Assembly (NCBI GenBank): GCA_047495785.1
Contig: JBLDXI010000021.1
Span: 124,001 to 188,000, forward strand
Direction of reading: 5' to 3'
From: Lepidodermella squamata
Taxonomy: Eukaryota > Gastrotricha
Length of the DNA stretch: 64,000 bases
Position 1 is the stretch's first letter; every line of letters starts with the position of its first letter. Shown here one piece after another: positions 47,630 through 59,587 of the stretch. The notes under the pieces were generated by a model that saw only the letters and a list, made by a program, of their open reading frames with translations, was not told the DNA's origin and ran no database searches. The translations under genes and the position numbers were made by a program.

Positions 47630-50600
47630 ATGGCGGTGACAAAGCAGGCATTCACCGGCTTGCTACTTTTAGCATTAATATCTATTACCCTGGCTGATGC
47701 AGATGGGCCAAACATCGATTTGACGAAATGTGATGTCAGCAAGGGGTGCTTACGAAACCCACCTAACTGCAGCCCAGCATCCGCCTGCTCTCAAATCATA
47801 ACATGGACTGTGAGTCCGGATGATCCTGGATCTGTTCGATTTGAAATGGCTTCTGTGGTAAATTACACGGGCAAGGAGATACAATTTATTGCGTTTGGAT
47901 TAACCGTCAATGAGACCAGTATTATGGTGGGAGAATTGTGTTTTGTCTTAAGCTCAAGTTTTAACCTTGAATATTTTAGCTTAATACCAGCGTAATTGTT
48001 TGTGCTAACAATCAAACCGGCACTTCTTTGACCGCTTACTTGTCGCACAATGCCGACCACGTGAGCACTCCGCTGCCGGCGAAGGATTTCAAAACTGGCT
48101 TGAAAATGATATCAAGTGCCTATGACTCTGGCTACATCCAATGCGTGGTCGATAAGCAGATCTTACCGACTCAATCACAAATCGGTCTCATTTTCTCGCT
48201 TGAAGAATCTTACTATCCGGCTTTTGCTGCAGGGCCCACTGATGCTAATGGCATTTTACAAGGCCATTACGTCAAACATGTTTTGCCCGACACCATAACG
48301 GCAACAGATTTTACTCAACAGCTGTCAATAGATGTATCTCTTTGCGGCGTTTCCCGTTATTGCCTACGAAACCCACCAAACTGCCAATCTCTGGGAGATT
48401 GCGAACAGATCGTTTCGTGGCACCCTCTGCAAGCTGGTGACAAGGTTCGATTCGAACTTAGCACGAAACGTTCAAACGATTACGTCGCTTTTGGGCTCAC
48501 AGGCATTTCTGGAATAGATGGCTTTATGGTAAATTAAAAATACCTACTTGATCAAATTTTACTATTATTGTCTATAGAAAAATAACAGTGTACTTGCCTG
48601 CGCGATGAATCACACAACCGGACAAGTGATCGCATTCCAATCGCACAATCAGGTCAATGCTAATACTCACTTCGAGAACGTCATCACCGACAAGCCTTTG
48701 TTAGGAGTGACTACTCAATTGATCAGTGCAATCGATGATCGTATATTTTGCGTCCTGGATCAAAACGTTTTACCAGACCCAACTTTGAACGGAATTATCT
48801 TCCCTCTGGATCGACCTTGGTATCCAAGCTGGGCAAGTGGGCCGACTAAGAACGGTAACCCCTAAAAATGATAACGTACATTCATATGAACTATTAACGC
48901 TGTTGTAGGTTTTTTGAGTTTCCACGACGACTCAAAGCAGGGTTCGATTTCGGAAGTAATTTGCTCCGAACCTTTCACCCCCCTTCCTCCCTCCCCAATG
49001 CCGGACGTATCAACGTGCAACTCAATGAAAGGCTGTTTCCTGGTACCACCTGGCTGCACGAACGATTGTTCCCAAATCGTCACTTGGAGGGTTTCACCCG
49101 ATAACGCTGGTGATGTCCGCTTCGAAATGTATACAAGAACGGAAAAGGTCAAAAACAAAACTGTAGACTACGTAGCTTTTGGGTTGACTCACAATTCTAG
49201 CACTCCAATGGTTAGTTTGAAATGTCCATTTTCCTTTCCATAATTATCATATTCGGCCTTCATTTTTCAAGGTGGATACAAGTGTTTTAGTATGTGCTTT
49301 GAATCACTCTGATGGATCGGTTACTGCTTACCTTTCTCATAATGCTGATCACACGAGCACGATGTTACCAGGCAACGAAGCTCGCGAAGGATTGACGTTA
49401 CTGAAAACAACTCAAGGAAGCTTCTCCTTGTATTGCCTCATTGATCGATCAATCTTGCCTTCGCCAGAGCAGGCCAATCTCGCGTTCCCTCTGAACGAAC
49501 CTTGGCTTCCAATTATGGCCATTGGACCGACCAATGACTTGGGAGTTCTGCAGCACCACGTTGGTGTGCAAGAAATGGAAGATAAGGTCATTTTGACGAA
49601 TTATACAGTTGGCGTTGGCATTGATTTATCCGGCTGTAACGTCACACAAGGATGTGTTGTTACGCCATCTGATTGCCGCGAGTTGAAAGATTGCAAGCAA
49701 GTTGTTACGTGGCAAGCATCGGATGATGGCACCTATGTCAGGTTCCAACTCGCTGCTAAGAGGGCCAGTTTCGATTACATTGCATTCGGCCTGTCCGATG
49801 GGGATGACGAGGATGGAATTATGGGAAACTCGAGTGTTTTAGCCTGCGCTTTCAATCATACGACATCAATGCTCGAGGTTTTCAACTCACACAACCAAGT
49901 CAATCCAGCCACAAAACACTACGCCAACGTGATTACCAGCGATCCCCAACTTGGCCTGCGGGTTTTGTTGTTAACTGCCACAAATGACGACATCATTTGC
50001 GTGGTCGATCGAGCGGTTAAGCCAGATCCCTCACTTAACGGAATAATTTTCCCTCTTGATCAACCTTACTACCCAGTTTGGGCCTCAGGTCGCACTGAAA
50101 ATGGGGCACTCTATTATCACTTCGACGACAAGTATAAGCTGCTCAACAAAATTACGGTGACTGGACCTTATGGCCCGTTGTCGCCGTCAATAGATTTATC
50201 GACCTGCGGAGTGACCAAGGGCTGCGTAAGAATGCCGAGCAACTGCCAAAATACAGGAGATTGTACGCAAATTGTCACATGGCGTGTTTCGCCAAATGAT
50301 GCTAGCAAGATCAGGTTCGAAATGGCGACTGTTACGACAATAGCAAATAAAGACATCAACTGGGTTGGTTTCGGTTTATCAGTCGACGCAAAAAGCTTGA
50401 TGGTACCTCCTTAAGTTCGCCAACATCCATGTTTAATTAGTATTTTTCAGACAAACACCAGCGTTTTGGTTTGCGCTCAAAACAGTTCGGACCCTAGCCA
50501 GCTGTGGACCTACTTGACACATAACAAGAACTACACCAGCACGATTTTGCCAGGTCAACTTGCATTCGACGGCGTTGAGTTGATCGAATCACTCAATTCG

Positions 50601-53600
50601 CAATCTTACTTCCAATGTATCATTGATCGAGATATCGAACCGAATTTCGAGCAGTTCGGTTGGGACTTTTCTCTAGATTTGTAAGTTTCAAGTTAACAAT
50701 CTGTTCTGTAATGGATCCATTTTTATAGACCGTGGATTCCCGCGATTGCTGCTGGTCCCAATGACCCAAAAACTGGTCTATTAGCACCTCACTACGTGAA
50801 ACAGAAGTTCCCAGACTATGTCACGCTAACAGATTTTGCCAACAGCACAGTCATCGACATTTCCGGGTGTGGAACGACAAAGGGCTGTCTGTTAAATCCA
50901 CCGGGTTGCGCAAGCTTCGCAAATTGCACCCATATCGTTACGTGGTCGCTACTACAACCAGGCGACTTTGTTCGCTTCGAACTAGCGACACTTCGTGCTG
51001 ATTACGACTACATTGCTTTTGGCCTATCCGGCGGCTTCGCGGCAGGTGATATAATGGTACAGATAACCATAAGATTTTCAAGACAAATTTATTGAGATTG
51101 TTGTTGGATATTAGGGTAACTCCAGTGTGCTCGCATGCGCCTACAACGCAACAATGGCCCAAGTTGCTGTTTTCAATTCGCATAATATGCTCAACCAGAC
51201 TTCTGGACGTTACGTCAACGTACCAACATCTAACGAGCAGTTGGGCTTGAGACCAATCTTGACATCGGCAACTAATGACCATATCATCTGCGTCGTTGAC
51301 CGCGCTGTTAAGCCTGATGCTTCTTTGAACGGTATCATCTTCCCCCTTGACGAGCCTTGGTTCCCAGTTTGGGCCTCGGGACCTACGAAGAATGGTTACC
51401 TCACTTACCACGATGAGTCGAAAAAGAAGTACCCGTACAAGGTCGTTGTTGCTGGGCCTGGTTACGGGCCGGTTACGCCTGCTATCAGCGTTGAGGGCTG
51501 CGGCACTTCTAAAGGCTGCCTAACGCTTCCAGACGGATGCAAAACAGGCGATTGTACGCAAATAGTGACCTGGCGAGTTTCGCCCGATGACGCGTCTCTA
51601 GTTCAATTCGAAATGGCAACAACAACCACCAATGTTAGCGGAGTAATTCTGGACTACGTTGCATTCGGATTAACTGGAAATCCGCAGTCAATAATGGTAA
51701 GGCGTTTTCCTTGCTTAAATCTGTTCGGGTTTTGAATTTTTTCGTGCAGCTGAACACGAGCGTTCTAGTTTGTGCCTACAACGAAACAGATTCCAAAGTA
51801 ACAGCCTATCTTTCACACAACGCCAATCACACCAGCACAATTTTGCCGCGAGAAATATATCAACTCGGTGTTAATTTGGTCGAATCTTGGTACTACGGCC
51901 AATATTTCGTGCAATGTCAAATCGAAAAGACAATCTTACCGGCCTCACCTGCCCAGGTGGGTTTGGTTTTCCCGTTGGACTTACCCTGGTATCCGGCAAT
52001 GGTTGCTGGGCCGACTTCGAATGGTGTTCTCCAGCATCACAAAGTCGTGGATTTGCAGCAGTCGCCTGTTACCGTAACTTCATTCACGAATGGGTCAGAA
52101 ATCGATGTTTCACAATGTAACGTTACTCGCGGCTGTCTGCTCCAACCGCCTGGCTGCTCGACATTTGAAACATGCCAACAAGTCGTTAGCTGGTACCTGT
52201 TGCCTGGCGGGGACCACGTCCGATTTGAAATGTCAACAATTCGTAAGAACTTCGACTACATCGCTTTCGGCTTGACAAGTGGCGAAATCATGGCTAATGG
52301 ATCCGTGCTGGCCTGTGCGTTGAATGAAACTTCCGCTCGAGTCGAGGTCTTCAATTCGCATAACCACTGTAACGAGACGGCTCAACGATGCTACAGTGTC
52401 ATAACAGATGACCCGCAAGTCGGTTTGCGTCCGATTTTGACAACGGCAAATGACGACCACATTCTTTGCATTGTTGACCGAGCTGTTAAACCAGATCCGT
52501 CTTATGACGGAATAATTTTCCCTCTAGACGAAGCTTGGTACCCAGCTTGGGCGGCTGGGCCAACGGTTAATGGCCAGTTGTCGTACCACCATGATACAAA
52601 ACGGCTGTACGATACGGAAATAGTTGTCACTCAGAACATGTCTCCACCAGATCCTATCTCTCCAAGCACCACATCGGCTCCACCAGTTGGACCGGAGATC
52701 GATTTGACCTCCTGCAATGAGCAAAAGGGCTGTTTTAGGAATCCGCCTGACTGTTACCCGTCTTCGCTTTGCTCGCAAGTAGTCACTTGGACCGTGAGCC
52801 CGGACGATCCAGCTGCAGTTAGATTCGAAATGGCGACTCAACTAAACTACAACGGCAAGCAAGTTCAGTTTGTGGCTTTCGGTCTTACAACGGATCCAGC
52901 CGACATTATGGTAAAACATTTCATTGCATCCTTAAATGAATTTTCAAACTGAATTTTTATAGTTGAATTCGAGTATCTTGGTTTGTGCCGCCAATCAAAC
53001 TGGCTCAGTTGTCACTGCCTATTTGTCTCATAATGCTGATCATAAGAGCACCCCTCTGCCTACAACGGATTTCAAAGTCGGCGTAGAACTCGTCCGAGGG
53101 GAAATGGGCGCGACTTATATCCTTTGCGTTATCGACAAGAAAATCATGCCGTCCGCCCCTAGTCAAACTGGCCTGATTTTCCCGCTATACATGCCATTTT
53201 ACCCGGCATTTGCTGCCGGTCCAGCTGATGCGAATGGCATTCTTCAGGGTCATTACTTCAAGACGGTCTTGTCGACTCCTGTTACTCCGACTGATTTCAC
53301 GAATCAAACATCGATCGACATTTCGCTTTGCGGAATCACGCATGGCTGTTTGCTGAACCCGCCAGATTGCACGTCACTCGAGTCTTGCCAGCAAATGGTA
53401 ACTTGGCACGTTCTCCAATCTGGTAGCGTAGTTAGGTTCGAACTTTCTACAACGCGAACTCATGACTATATCGCTTTTGGACTCACTGCTTCCAATACCA
53501 AAGAAGGATTCATGGTAAATTTAATTACTTTAATTTTAGTTTATTTTGAAAGCAAGATTATGATTGAAATAGGGTAACAACAGTGTCCTGGCTTGCGCGA

Positions 53601-55087
53601 TGAATCATACCAGCGGGCAGTTGATTGCCTTTCATTCTCACAATCAGAAGGATTTGGCCGGCGGCTTTAAGAGTGTCATCACCCCGAACCCTATGATTGG
53701 AATAAATCCACAAAAAATTATCGCTGGAGACGATCGACTGATATGCGTGCTTGATCAAAACGTCACACCTGATCCGTCGTTGAGCGGAAAAATATTCCCA
53801 CTCAATGACCTGTGGTATCCAAGCTGGGCGAGTGGACCTACCGCAGATGGTGAGTATTTAGGTCATATTTCTGTTTCTGTAAAATTCTTAATATTTACCC
53901 TAGGTGAGCTGGATTATCACGACAAAGTTAAGATGGGCTATGACTTTAGGGTGGACTGTACGAAACCTTTCGCGCCCCCAGTGCCGATACCCAGTAATAA
54001 ACAGCTTATGAAAAAGCTACACGGTAAGTTGACCCTTTTGCTAAAAATTTGAATGTAATATTAACTTTCACAATTGTTCAGCCATCTTTATGATGTTTGG
54101 TTGGATGGTTTGCGTGGCCTGCAGTATTCTGACGCCACGATTCCTTCGCAAGCACTGGACCACGATGCGCTATCTCAATTTGCAACTTTGGTTCGTCGTT
54201 CACCGAACTTTGATGGTCAGTTAATTTTTCTTAAAAATTGCTTTCGATAATTAAATTTCTTTAAATTAGTTAATCGGAGTCCTTTTTGTGATCATCGGAT
54301 TTGTCCTGATTTTGTGGGTCAATGACTTCGAACTGCTGCAGGTTAGCAAATGACTTTAATCTCTATTTCAAGTTATTTTCAAATTGATTTTTCAAGATGC
54401 CGCCGTCTTACGATGGATCTTGGCTGCATCCTTACTTTGGTCTAGCCGCTGTCATCATCATTTTCATTAATGTATAGACCCTAGCTTTTGGTGTTCCTAG
54501 TATACTAATTATTCCTTCTCAGCCTATCATCGCAATGTTCCGGCCCAAACCAGACCACGAGCAGCGGCCTGTTTTCAATTGGATACACGGTCTTATAGGT
54601 GGCGCCGGCTTCATTTTGGCCATTGTCAATATTTTGATCGGCGGCTATATGTTCCAAGAAAACGGGTCGCCTGCGATTTACGCTATCTGGGCTTGGGTCG
54701 GTCTTCACGCTCTAGTCGAACTCATCTATCTAGTCCTATGGCGAATTCGTGCTCAACGTGAATCGGATGAAGCCAGGCCACTGATGCCAAACGCGGATAC
54801 GGCTAATATTGGTATACCTAATTCTATAAATGAGTAAGTATATTTTCAAATAACGTTATGCCTTAATAACAGCCAACTATAGCGGCAGTACGACGTTAGC
54901 TGCAATCGACGACGATTCTCCAACACCAATGGTATTACCAAATAAATTTTAGCAAATTGTTTATTAATTTTCTCAATTTATTTTTCAGCACAAATTTTCA
55001 TCCGGACTTTTTGTGTTCTACGCCGTCAGTTCTGTCATTTTGACATCGGTTGCGTCCGGACTGATTTTTCAAATGAAGTCCACTTAG
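47630..55087 (+). CDS. Ten-DOMON cytochrome b561 protein 4
   Basis: The largest gene of the window, about 2200-2300 residues. I start at 47630, which gives a signal peptide (TGLLLLALISITLADA). Ten DOMON domains begin at about 47700, 48330, 49000, 49615, 50190, 50850, 51480, 52095, 52700 and 53310, each opening with C-x4-GC-like (RYC in domain 2) and P-x2-C. They alternate: odd domains have VRFEM/IRFEM/VQFEM and close with LQ-x-HH, GHY or PHY; even domains have mostly RFEL/RFQL, then a DYIAFGL segment, and close with L-x-YHD or FHD. The b561 part follows (MMFGWMVC, VVHRTLM, LHPYFGL, NWIHGLIGG) and the last helix ends SGLIFQMKST at 55087. No internal signal peptide or stop breaks the chain, so I read one gene. 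Introns follow the Met codon in most domains, missing in domains 4 and 8. AATAAA at 55276-55281. Confidence 0.85.
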
Positions 55088-55449
55088 TTTTAGCACACGA
55101 GGTGCTGCTGAAAAGTGACAATTTCTTGTTATAGGTGATATTATTCTTCAAATTTCTGTGAAACTATTGATTTTTCAACTACAAAGTATTTTGATCACAC
55201 GTTTTTGTCATTCCAGCTGCGATTCGTTTTTCCTGTTTTCATCAAAAAAATCTTAGCTTTTTTGCGAGTCAATGAAATAAAAAGCGCGCTAATATGGAAT
55301 TTATTTTTTCCTTATAATACCTTTTATGGAATAGCACAGAGCAGTATAAAGCTGGTGAGGCAGTTAAGGTATAAACTAATTAAATTATCGTGATTTTTCG
55401 ACTTCTATAGGAAAGACAGACTTGGCACAAACACCAAAATGCGTTAGTT
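55088..55449. other. Gap with poly(A) signal of the ten-DOMON gene
   Basis: These 362 bp hold AATAAA at 55276-55281 (+ strand), 190 bp after the stop codon, and the 3' flank of myristoylated gene 1 on the other strand. Nothing else is seen. Confidence 0.5.
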
Positions 55450-55779
55450 TTAAAATTGAGTAATTTTGCGCCCAATTTCACGCTCGTGGATGAAAGCTTT
55501 ATTCGGGCTGTGACTCGTGAACACCATCGGCTTGAGCGGGTAAACCACGCTGATATGGCGCCGTTTCTCCGGCGGCGTCGCCCAGTGAATATCGTTGAAT
55601 CGCCGCTGCATTGGCCAGTACTGATGATCGACCGAATTACGGCTCCTCTTCGAACCGGCCTTCATATTTTTCGCAGCTGTTTCGCTTCGATTTTTACCAG
55701 AATTTTTCTCGGCTGCACTACGGCTCGTGACGTCCTCATCGTCACTATCAACCGATTTTTTGCTCCTGCCACAGCCCAT
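55450..55779 (-). CDS. Small predicted N-myristoylated protein 1
   Basis: A single exon, about 109 residues. I start at 55779 rather than the ATG three codons upstream because it gives MGCGRSKK, an N-myristoylation start (Gly2, Ser6) with Cys3 open to palmitoylation. The middle is polar, Lys/Arg/Ser-rich and probably disordered. The C-terminal block YPLKPMVFTSH...GRKITQF-COOH is shared with the next three genes. The last residues fit a class I PDZ ligand pattern (T-x-aromatic), though aromatic ends are less usual. No known family recognised. The other three paralogs lie within 2.5 kb on the same strand. Confidence 0.75.
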   Translation of the reverse strand: MGCGRSKKSVDSDDEDVTSRSAAEKNSGKNRSETAAKNMKAGSKRSRNSVDHQYWPMQRRFNDIHWATPPEKRRHISVVYPLKPMVFTSHSPNKAFIHEREIGRKITQF

Positions 55780-55976
55780 TGATAACATTTAACTTAAAAT
55801 ATCGGAGTATCAAAATAATAATCTAAACCATCTAAAAATTAAAAATAAATAGATGAAATTAAAAATTATTATTGTAAAAATTATTGAAAGTGAAAACAGT
55901 CGCACCAGGTGAGCACCTTGAAATAGCTTCGTGAAAGTAACAACAGCAGTTGTGTAAAAGGCATCGGAATGTAGCT

Positions 55977-56774
55977 CTAATAGGAAGTGACTTTTCGAAT
56001 GACGTCTTTCTGATAATACTTGACAGGATCACTGCTGCTCAACGTGAATACCATTGGAGGCAATGGGTAAGTTTTTCGACGGCCGTTACTGCTGATACCA
56101 GTGGAAACGCTGACGTTGCTATTAGTTATCTCTGGGTTGGCTTGGAACATAGCAGCCTGATTGTCCGGATCCGATGGTGGTTTGTTTATTTCGCCCAAAT
56201 TCGCAGTATTTTTCTTCCATTTTTGGCGCCGCGGGGGTGCGGAATCTGTCTGATCTCCGCTATCAGTCATCGCTTCACTACTACCGATTTCAACGTTATC
56301 GACTTGATTAGGATGGATTGGACGAGGCTTTTTGATCGGCACAGATTTCCTCGGACTAATATCAGGCTTCAGTTTCGGAACATTCACTGGGGTGGAAGGT
56401 GGTTTCCTAGTTTCGCTGATTGGCTCTTTTTTGTTCAAATTTCTAGTTCGCCGGCCATCAACTGGCGAAGACGGCAACGCGCCTTCCTCTTCATCGAGTG
56501 ATTTCCCGCGAAATCGAGACATTTTACTGTCGAAAACAGTTCGAGTCCGCTGTCGCTTGACTGAATCGTCCTCCGCCTCGCCTGTTGTTGTATCCATTGG
56601 TGATGAGGTCTCGATGCCTGAATCGCCGCTTTTTATTGAAGACGGAGTTGCGAGTTCGATTATTGCTGTCGGCTCTTCATCTTTCGAAGCAAAATTGTCC
56701 AAACTGGGTCGGAATTCTAGTGCCAAAGTTTCGCTCGATTGCGATTGCTTGGTTTTGCTTCCACCACCTCCCAT
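55977..56774 (-). CDS. Small predicted N-myristoylated protein 2
   Basis: Intronless, about 265 residues, the longest of the four. The start at 56774 gives MGGGGSKTKQ (Gly2, Ser6 for myristoylation); the open frame runs further upstream but those residues would hide the Gly. The body is Pro/Ser/Lys-rich with acidic patches and looks disordered. The C-terminal block is TYPLPPMVFTLSS...IRKVTSY. It may be a membrane-tethered adaptor; function is not known from sequence. The gap to the next paralog (56775-57141) holds no gene. Confidence 0.75.
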   Translation of the reverse strand: MGGGGSKTKQSQSSETLALEFRPSLDNFASKDEEPTAIIELATPSSIKSGDSGIETSSPMDTTTGEAEDDSVKRQRTRTVFDSKMSRFRGKSLDEEEGALPSSPVDGRRTRNLNKKEPISETRKPPSTPVNVPKLKPDISPRKSVPIKKPRPIHPNQVDNVEIGSSEAMTDSGDQTDSAPPRRQKWKKNTANLGEINKPPSDPDNQAAMFQANPEITNSNVSVSTGISSNGRRKTYPLPPMVFTLSSSDPVKYYQKDVIRKVTSY

Positions 56775-57141
56775 TAAATTAAACCCACTAAAAATAGAAA
56801 ATTGAACTACATTAATCTTGAATATCATTTTATGGCGGTGAAAAATGACCGGTAAATATCATAATTTTGATAAAACGTGAAATCAACGGTATTTTTAGCT
56901 GTCACCAAAATTCGTGTGCGATAGATATTGAGCGGAAAATTGAAAAAGTGTCGCTAATAGGGAAGATCTTCGAAAATTTCGTGCAAGTAAATCATTGATA
57001 GGAAAGACAAGGAAAAGGGCAGAAATATTTTTAATAAAGCTAATTTGGGAGCACTTGAATCACCAATGCAAAAATCAAGTTGACGATTTGAGAAAAATAG
57101 CGCCAAAAATTTGAACACCTTGAAAATTGTTAAATCAATTT

Positions 57142-57753
57142 CTAATATGACGTGACTTTCCGACTTAAATCGTGGCTGTTGCGAACAAATTTGTTGATGT
57201 CTTGATTTTGCTCGCGGTACGTAATGAAAACCATAGGCGGTAACGGGTAACGGGTGACGCGATGCGTGACCAGCGATTCTCCGTCGTCGTGGTTTCGGAT
57301 TGTTACATCATCATAGGCGTCTTCTTCCCCACCACTGCCGATCGTTCCACCATCTGAATTGTGACTATCGTGCCTGGAACGGCGGCGATTTTTCGCAAGG
57401 GATTTCCCAGTTATTACCTTATTCTTCACGCCGTGGCTGTCGTAGTAAAATTCGCCAGCATCGCCATCATCAACAGAATTTGGATGTTGAGCTCGGCTAC
57501 TTTTCCCGCGTCTAGTCGATCGTCCGTCATCGTTTGAAGCTTTTTTGCCTAGGCGACTTTTCCCCGATTTCGCCTCGGTAATATTATCAATATCATTTTC
57601 GTTCCTTCGAGCGCCGATTTTGTTCGATTTCAAGCTTCGTCCGTCTGAACCGCTTGTCTTGCCCCGCTTCAAACTTTTGACCTCCTCGTCCTCTGAAGAG
57701 GTGGCAGCAGGTGGTGGTGGCACTCCCTTCTTTTTACTGCCGCCAAGACCCAT
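57142..57753 (-). CDS. Small predicted N-myristoylated protein 3
   Basis: Intronless, about 203 residues. It starts MGLGGSKKKG (Gly2, Ser6) and then has a Pro-rich, Lys/Arg/Asp-rich, low-complexity body (RRGKSSRAQ, RRRSRHDSH). It ends with RYPLPPMVFITY...SRKVTSY. The basic start and acyl group together would favour binding to the inner face of membranes. Same orientation as its paralogs, 144 bp from gene 4. Confidence 0.75.
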   Translation of the reverse strand: MGLGGSKKKGVPPPPAATSSEDEEVKSLKRGKTSGSDGRSLKSNKIGARRNENDIDNITEAKSGKSRLGKKASNDDGRSTRRGKSSRAQHPNSVDDGDAGEFYYDSHGVKNKVITGKSLAKNRRRSRHDSHNSDGGTIGSGGEEDAYDDVTIRNHDDGESLVTHRVTRYPLPPMVFITYREQNQDINKFVRNSHDLSRKVTSY

Positions 57754-57897
57754 GGGTTAAAAAATAAATAAAAAATCTAAAAAATTAGAAAAAAAGTTAG
57801 AAAAAAATGTGATTATTTGAAAATTCAGCAGCAACTTTTTGATCACTCGGGCGGGCAGATTATCAAACAGTTTTTATAAAAACTTGAATTTTGATTC

Positions 57898-58296
57898 TCA
57901 GTAGCGAGTCACTTTTCTGGCCATATCCCTCTCTTGCCGTAGCACAGTCTCCGGGTTGTAGCTGGCGAACACCATCGGAGGTAAAGGAAAGGTTATTTTC
58001 TTCGGTTTCTGCTCCTCTTCCTCCTCCTCTCCCTCTTCTTCGTTCGAGTCGTAGATCTCCTCCTCCTCGTCGTCTTCTGTTCGTTTGGATGCTAGTGACT
58101 GTCGACTTCCTCGTAGCGCTGTAGTTTTCTCTCGATCGAGGCCGGGTTTGCCTGCTTTGGTTTTTTCGCGTTCCAATTTCACCGTCTTCTCGCGCTTCAG
58201 CGCTCCTCCAGTTTTCTTGCGGCCTTTTTTGGGCGTTTCAGGTTCCGGTTCAGTCTCAGGCTCAGGTTCTGCTGCTTTAGTTGATTTGGAGCCCAT
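57898..58296 (-). CDS. Small predicted N-myristoylated protein 4
   Basis: Intronless, about 132 residues. It starts MGSKSTKAAE (Gly2, Thr6), then a Glu/Pro repeat (EPEPETEPEPET), a strongly basic middle, and a run of Glu/Asp (residues 75-95). It ends FPLPPMVFASY...ARKVTRY. It is the first gene of the array in transcription direction. Confidence 0.75.
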   Translation of the reverse strand: MGSKSTKAAEPEPETEPEPETPKKGRKKTGGALKREKTVKLEREKTKAGKPGLDREKTTALRGSRQSLASKRTEDDEEEEIYDSNEEEGEEEEEEQKPKKITFPLPPMVFASYNPETVLRQERDMARKVTRY

Positions 58297-59587
58297 TTTC
58301 GTGTTCTGGCTTTAAAAAGCCCTAAACACTAAAACGGATAATTAATAAAAAATCTCATTCATTCATATATGGGTGGCACTTTTCGAGAAAACTACTAACG
58401 GATCCAGTCGATAATGTTGTAATACGTATAGCGCAAGTATCTGTCTGTCATCGGTGATTTTCTACGCACGGCTGATCGCGTGCTTGCCTGAATTTATTGG
58501 CTTAAAATTGCAGTGGTGTTAAAAATGCACGCGCAAATAATATACGTGAGAGCGACCTTGCCGACGCCCCTTAGCAACCGAACCGGACCGGAAGCCAAAA
58601 TCGCCTTTTCATATAGCCGTCTACGCTCCTTCCTGCTGGCTCTGTGACATGAAAACTTTGCGGAAAGAAACCTATTAATAATTAATAGTCCAAGTGCGAA
58701 AAGAAACCTTGAATTTTCAAATTTTTCGGCAGACGGTGTATCACGTGACTCAGTTCAAAGTTATACTTAGGCCAACATAGCGTGAGTCATAGATAAAACC
58801 GAAAAATCTGTGTAAAATTGAGGAGACTGCAAAGATTTGAATGAATGGGGCCAAAATTTTAATATTCATCTCCAATTTCCACTGAAATTTGAATAGAAAG
58901 AGACGGATTTTTTTAATTGATGCCCAACATTTTAGCTGATCGATAAATCAATTTATATAAATATTGAATAAGAGTACGCGTTCTGCTTTTGGAATATTAT
59001 TGAATTATCGAGATTTATGTTATTTTCCTCTTTTTCAATTGTTCGAATATTTTTCAGATAAATGATAATGACTGTTAATATAGCTGATGAGCAACCGAGC
59101 TGTGATGACATTCTTCGAACTCAGCCGATGGTTGACAGAAAAAATCGAACTCAGTCTGTATTTCGAATGCACTCAAATTTTATTATACTCTTACAAGAGC
59201 CACGTGATTCAGCCTGTGCCACAGCCAATCCTCAATAATTCATGTAATAGTAGAGAGAAAGCGCAGCACTTGAACAGCCGTGGGCTATATAGCGAATCAT
59301 CATTTTCCACACTATAAGAGATAAACAGCCAAGAATGCACTCTTATCACTTGGAAGCCACGCTTAGAATAGCTGTGATTTTTACAAAAAAAATTAATGCG
59401 CTTTTTTTTTCTTAAACGAACTTTAATCGATGAAATGATAGCACCACGCTTGTTCTCGCATTCAGATGTTATGACTTTTGTGGGCCCATCAAACGTACTA
59501 CTATGCGTACTCAACAACAATTTATTATATAGAAAAATTACCACAAAATTCTGTTTATTATTCAATCATTGTTGGTATTATATCGAC
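58297..59587. other. 1.3-kb intergenic region
   Basis: This lies between myristoylated gene 4 (-) and the RING-ankyrin gene (+), which point away from each other. A short open frame at about 59062-59238 has no zinc-finger or other motif and is not joined to the RING exon by good splice sites. No repeat or RNA gene found. Confidence 0.45.

Noticed and set aside
59062-59238. Open frame upstream of the RING exon as a first exon
   Set aside because: It carries no zinc ligands, while the short exon ending MQIEQ (59588-59602) joins to LLTCSLC at good sites and completes the RING.
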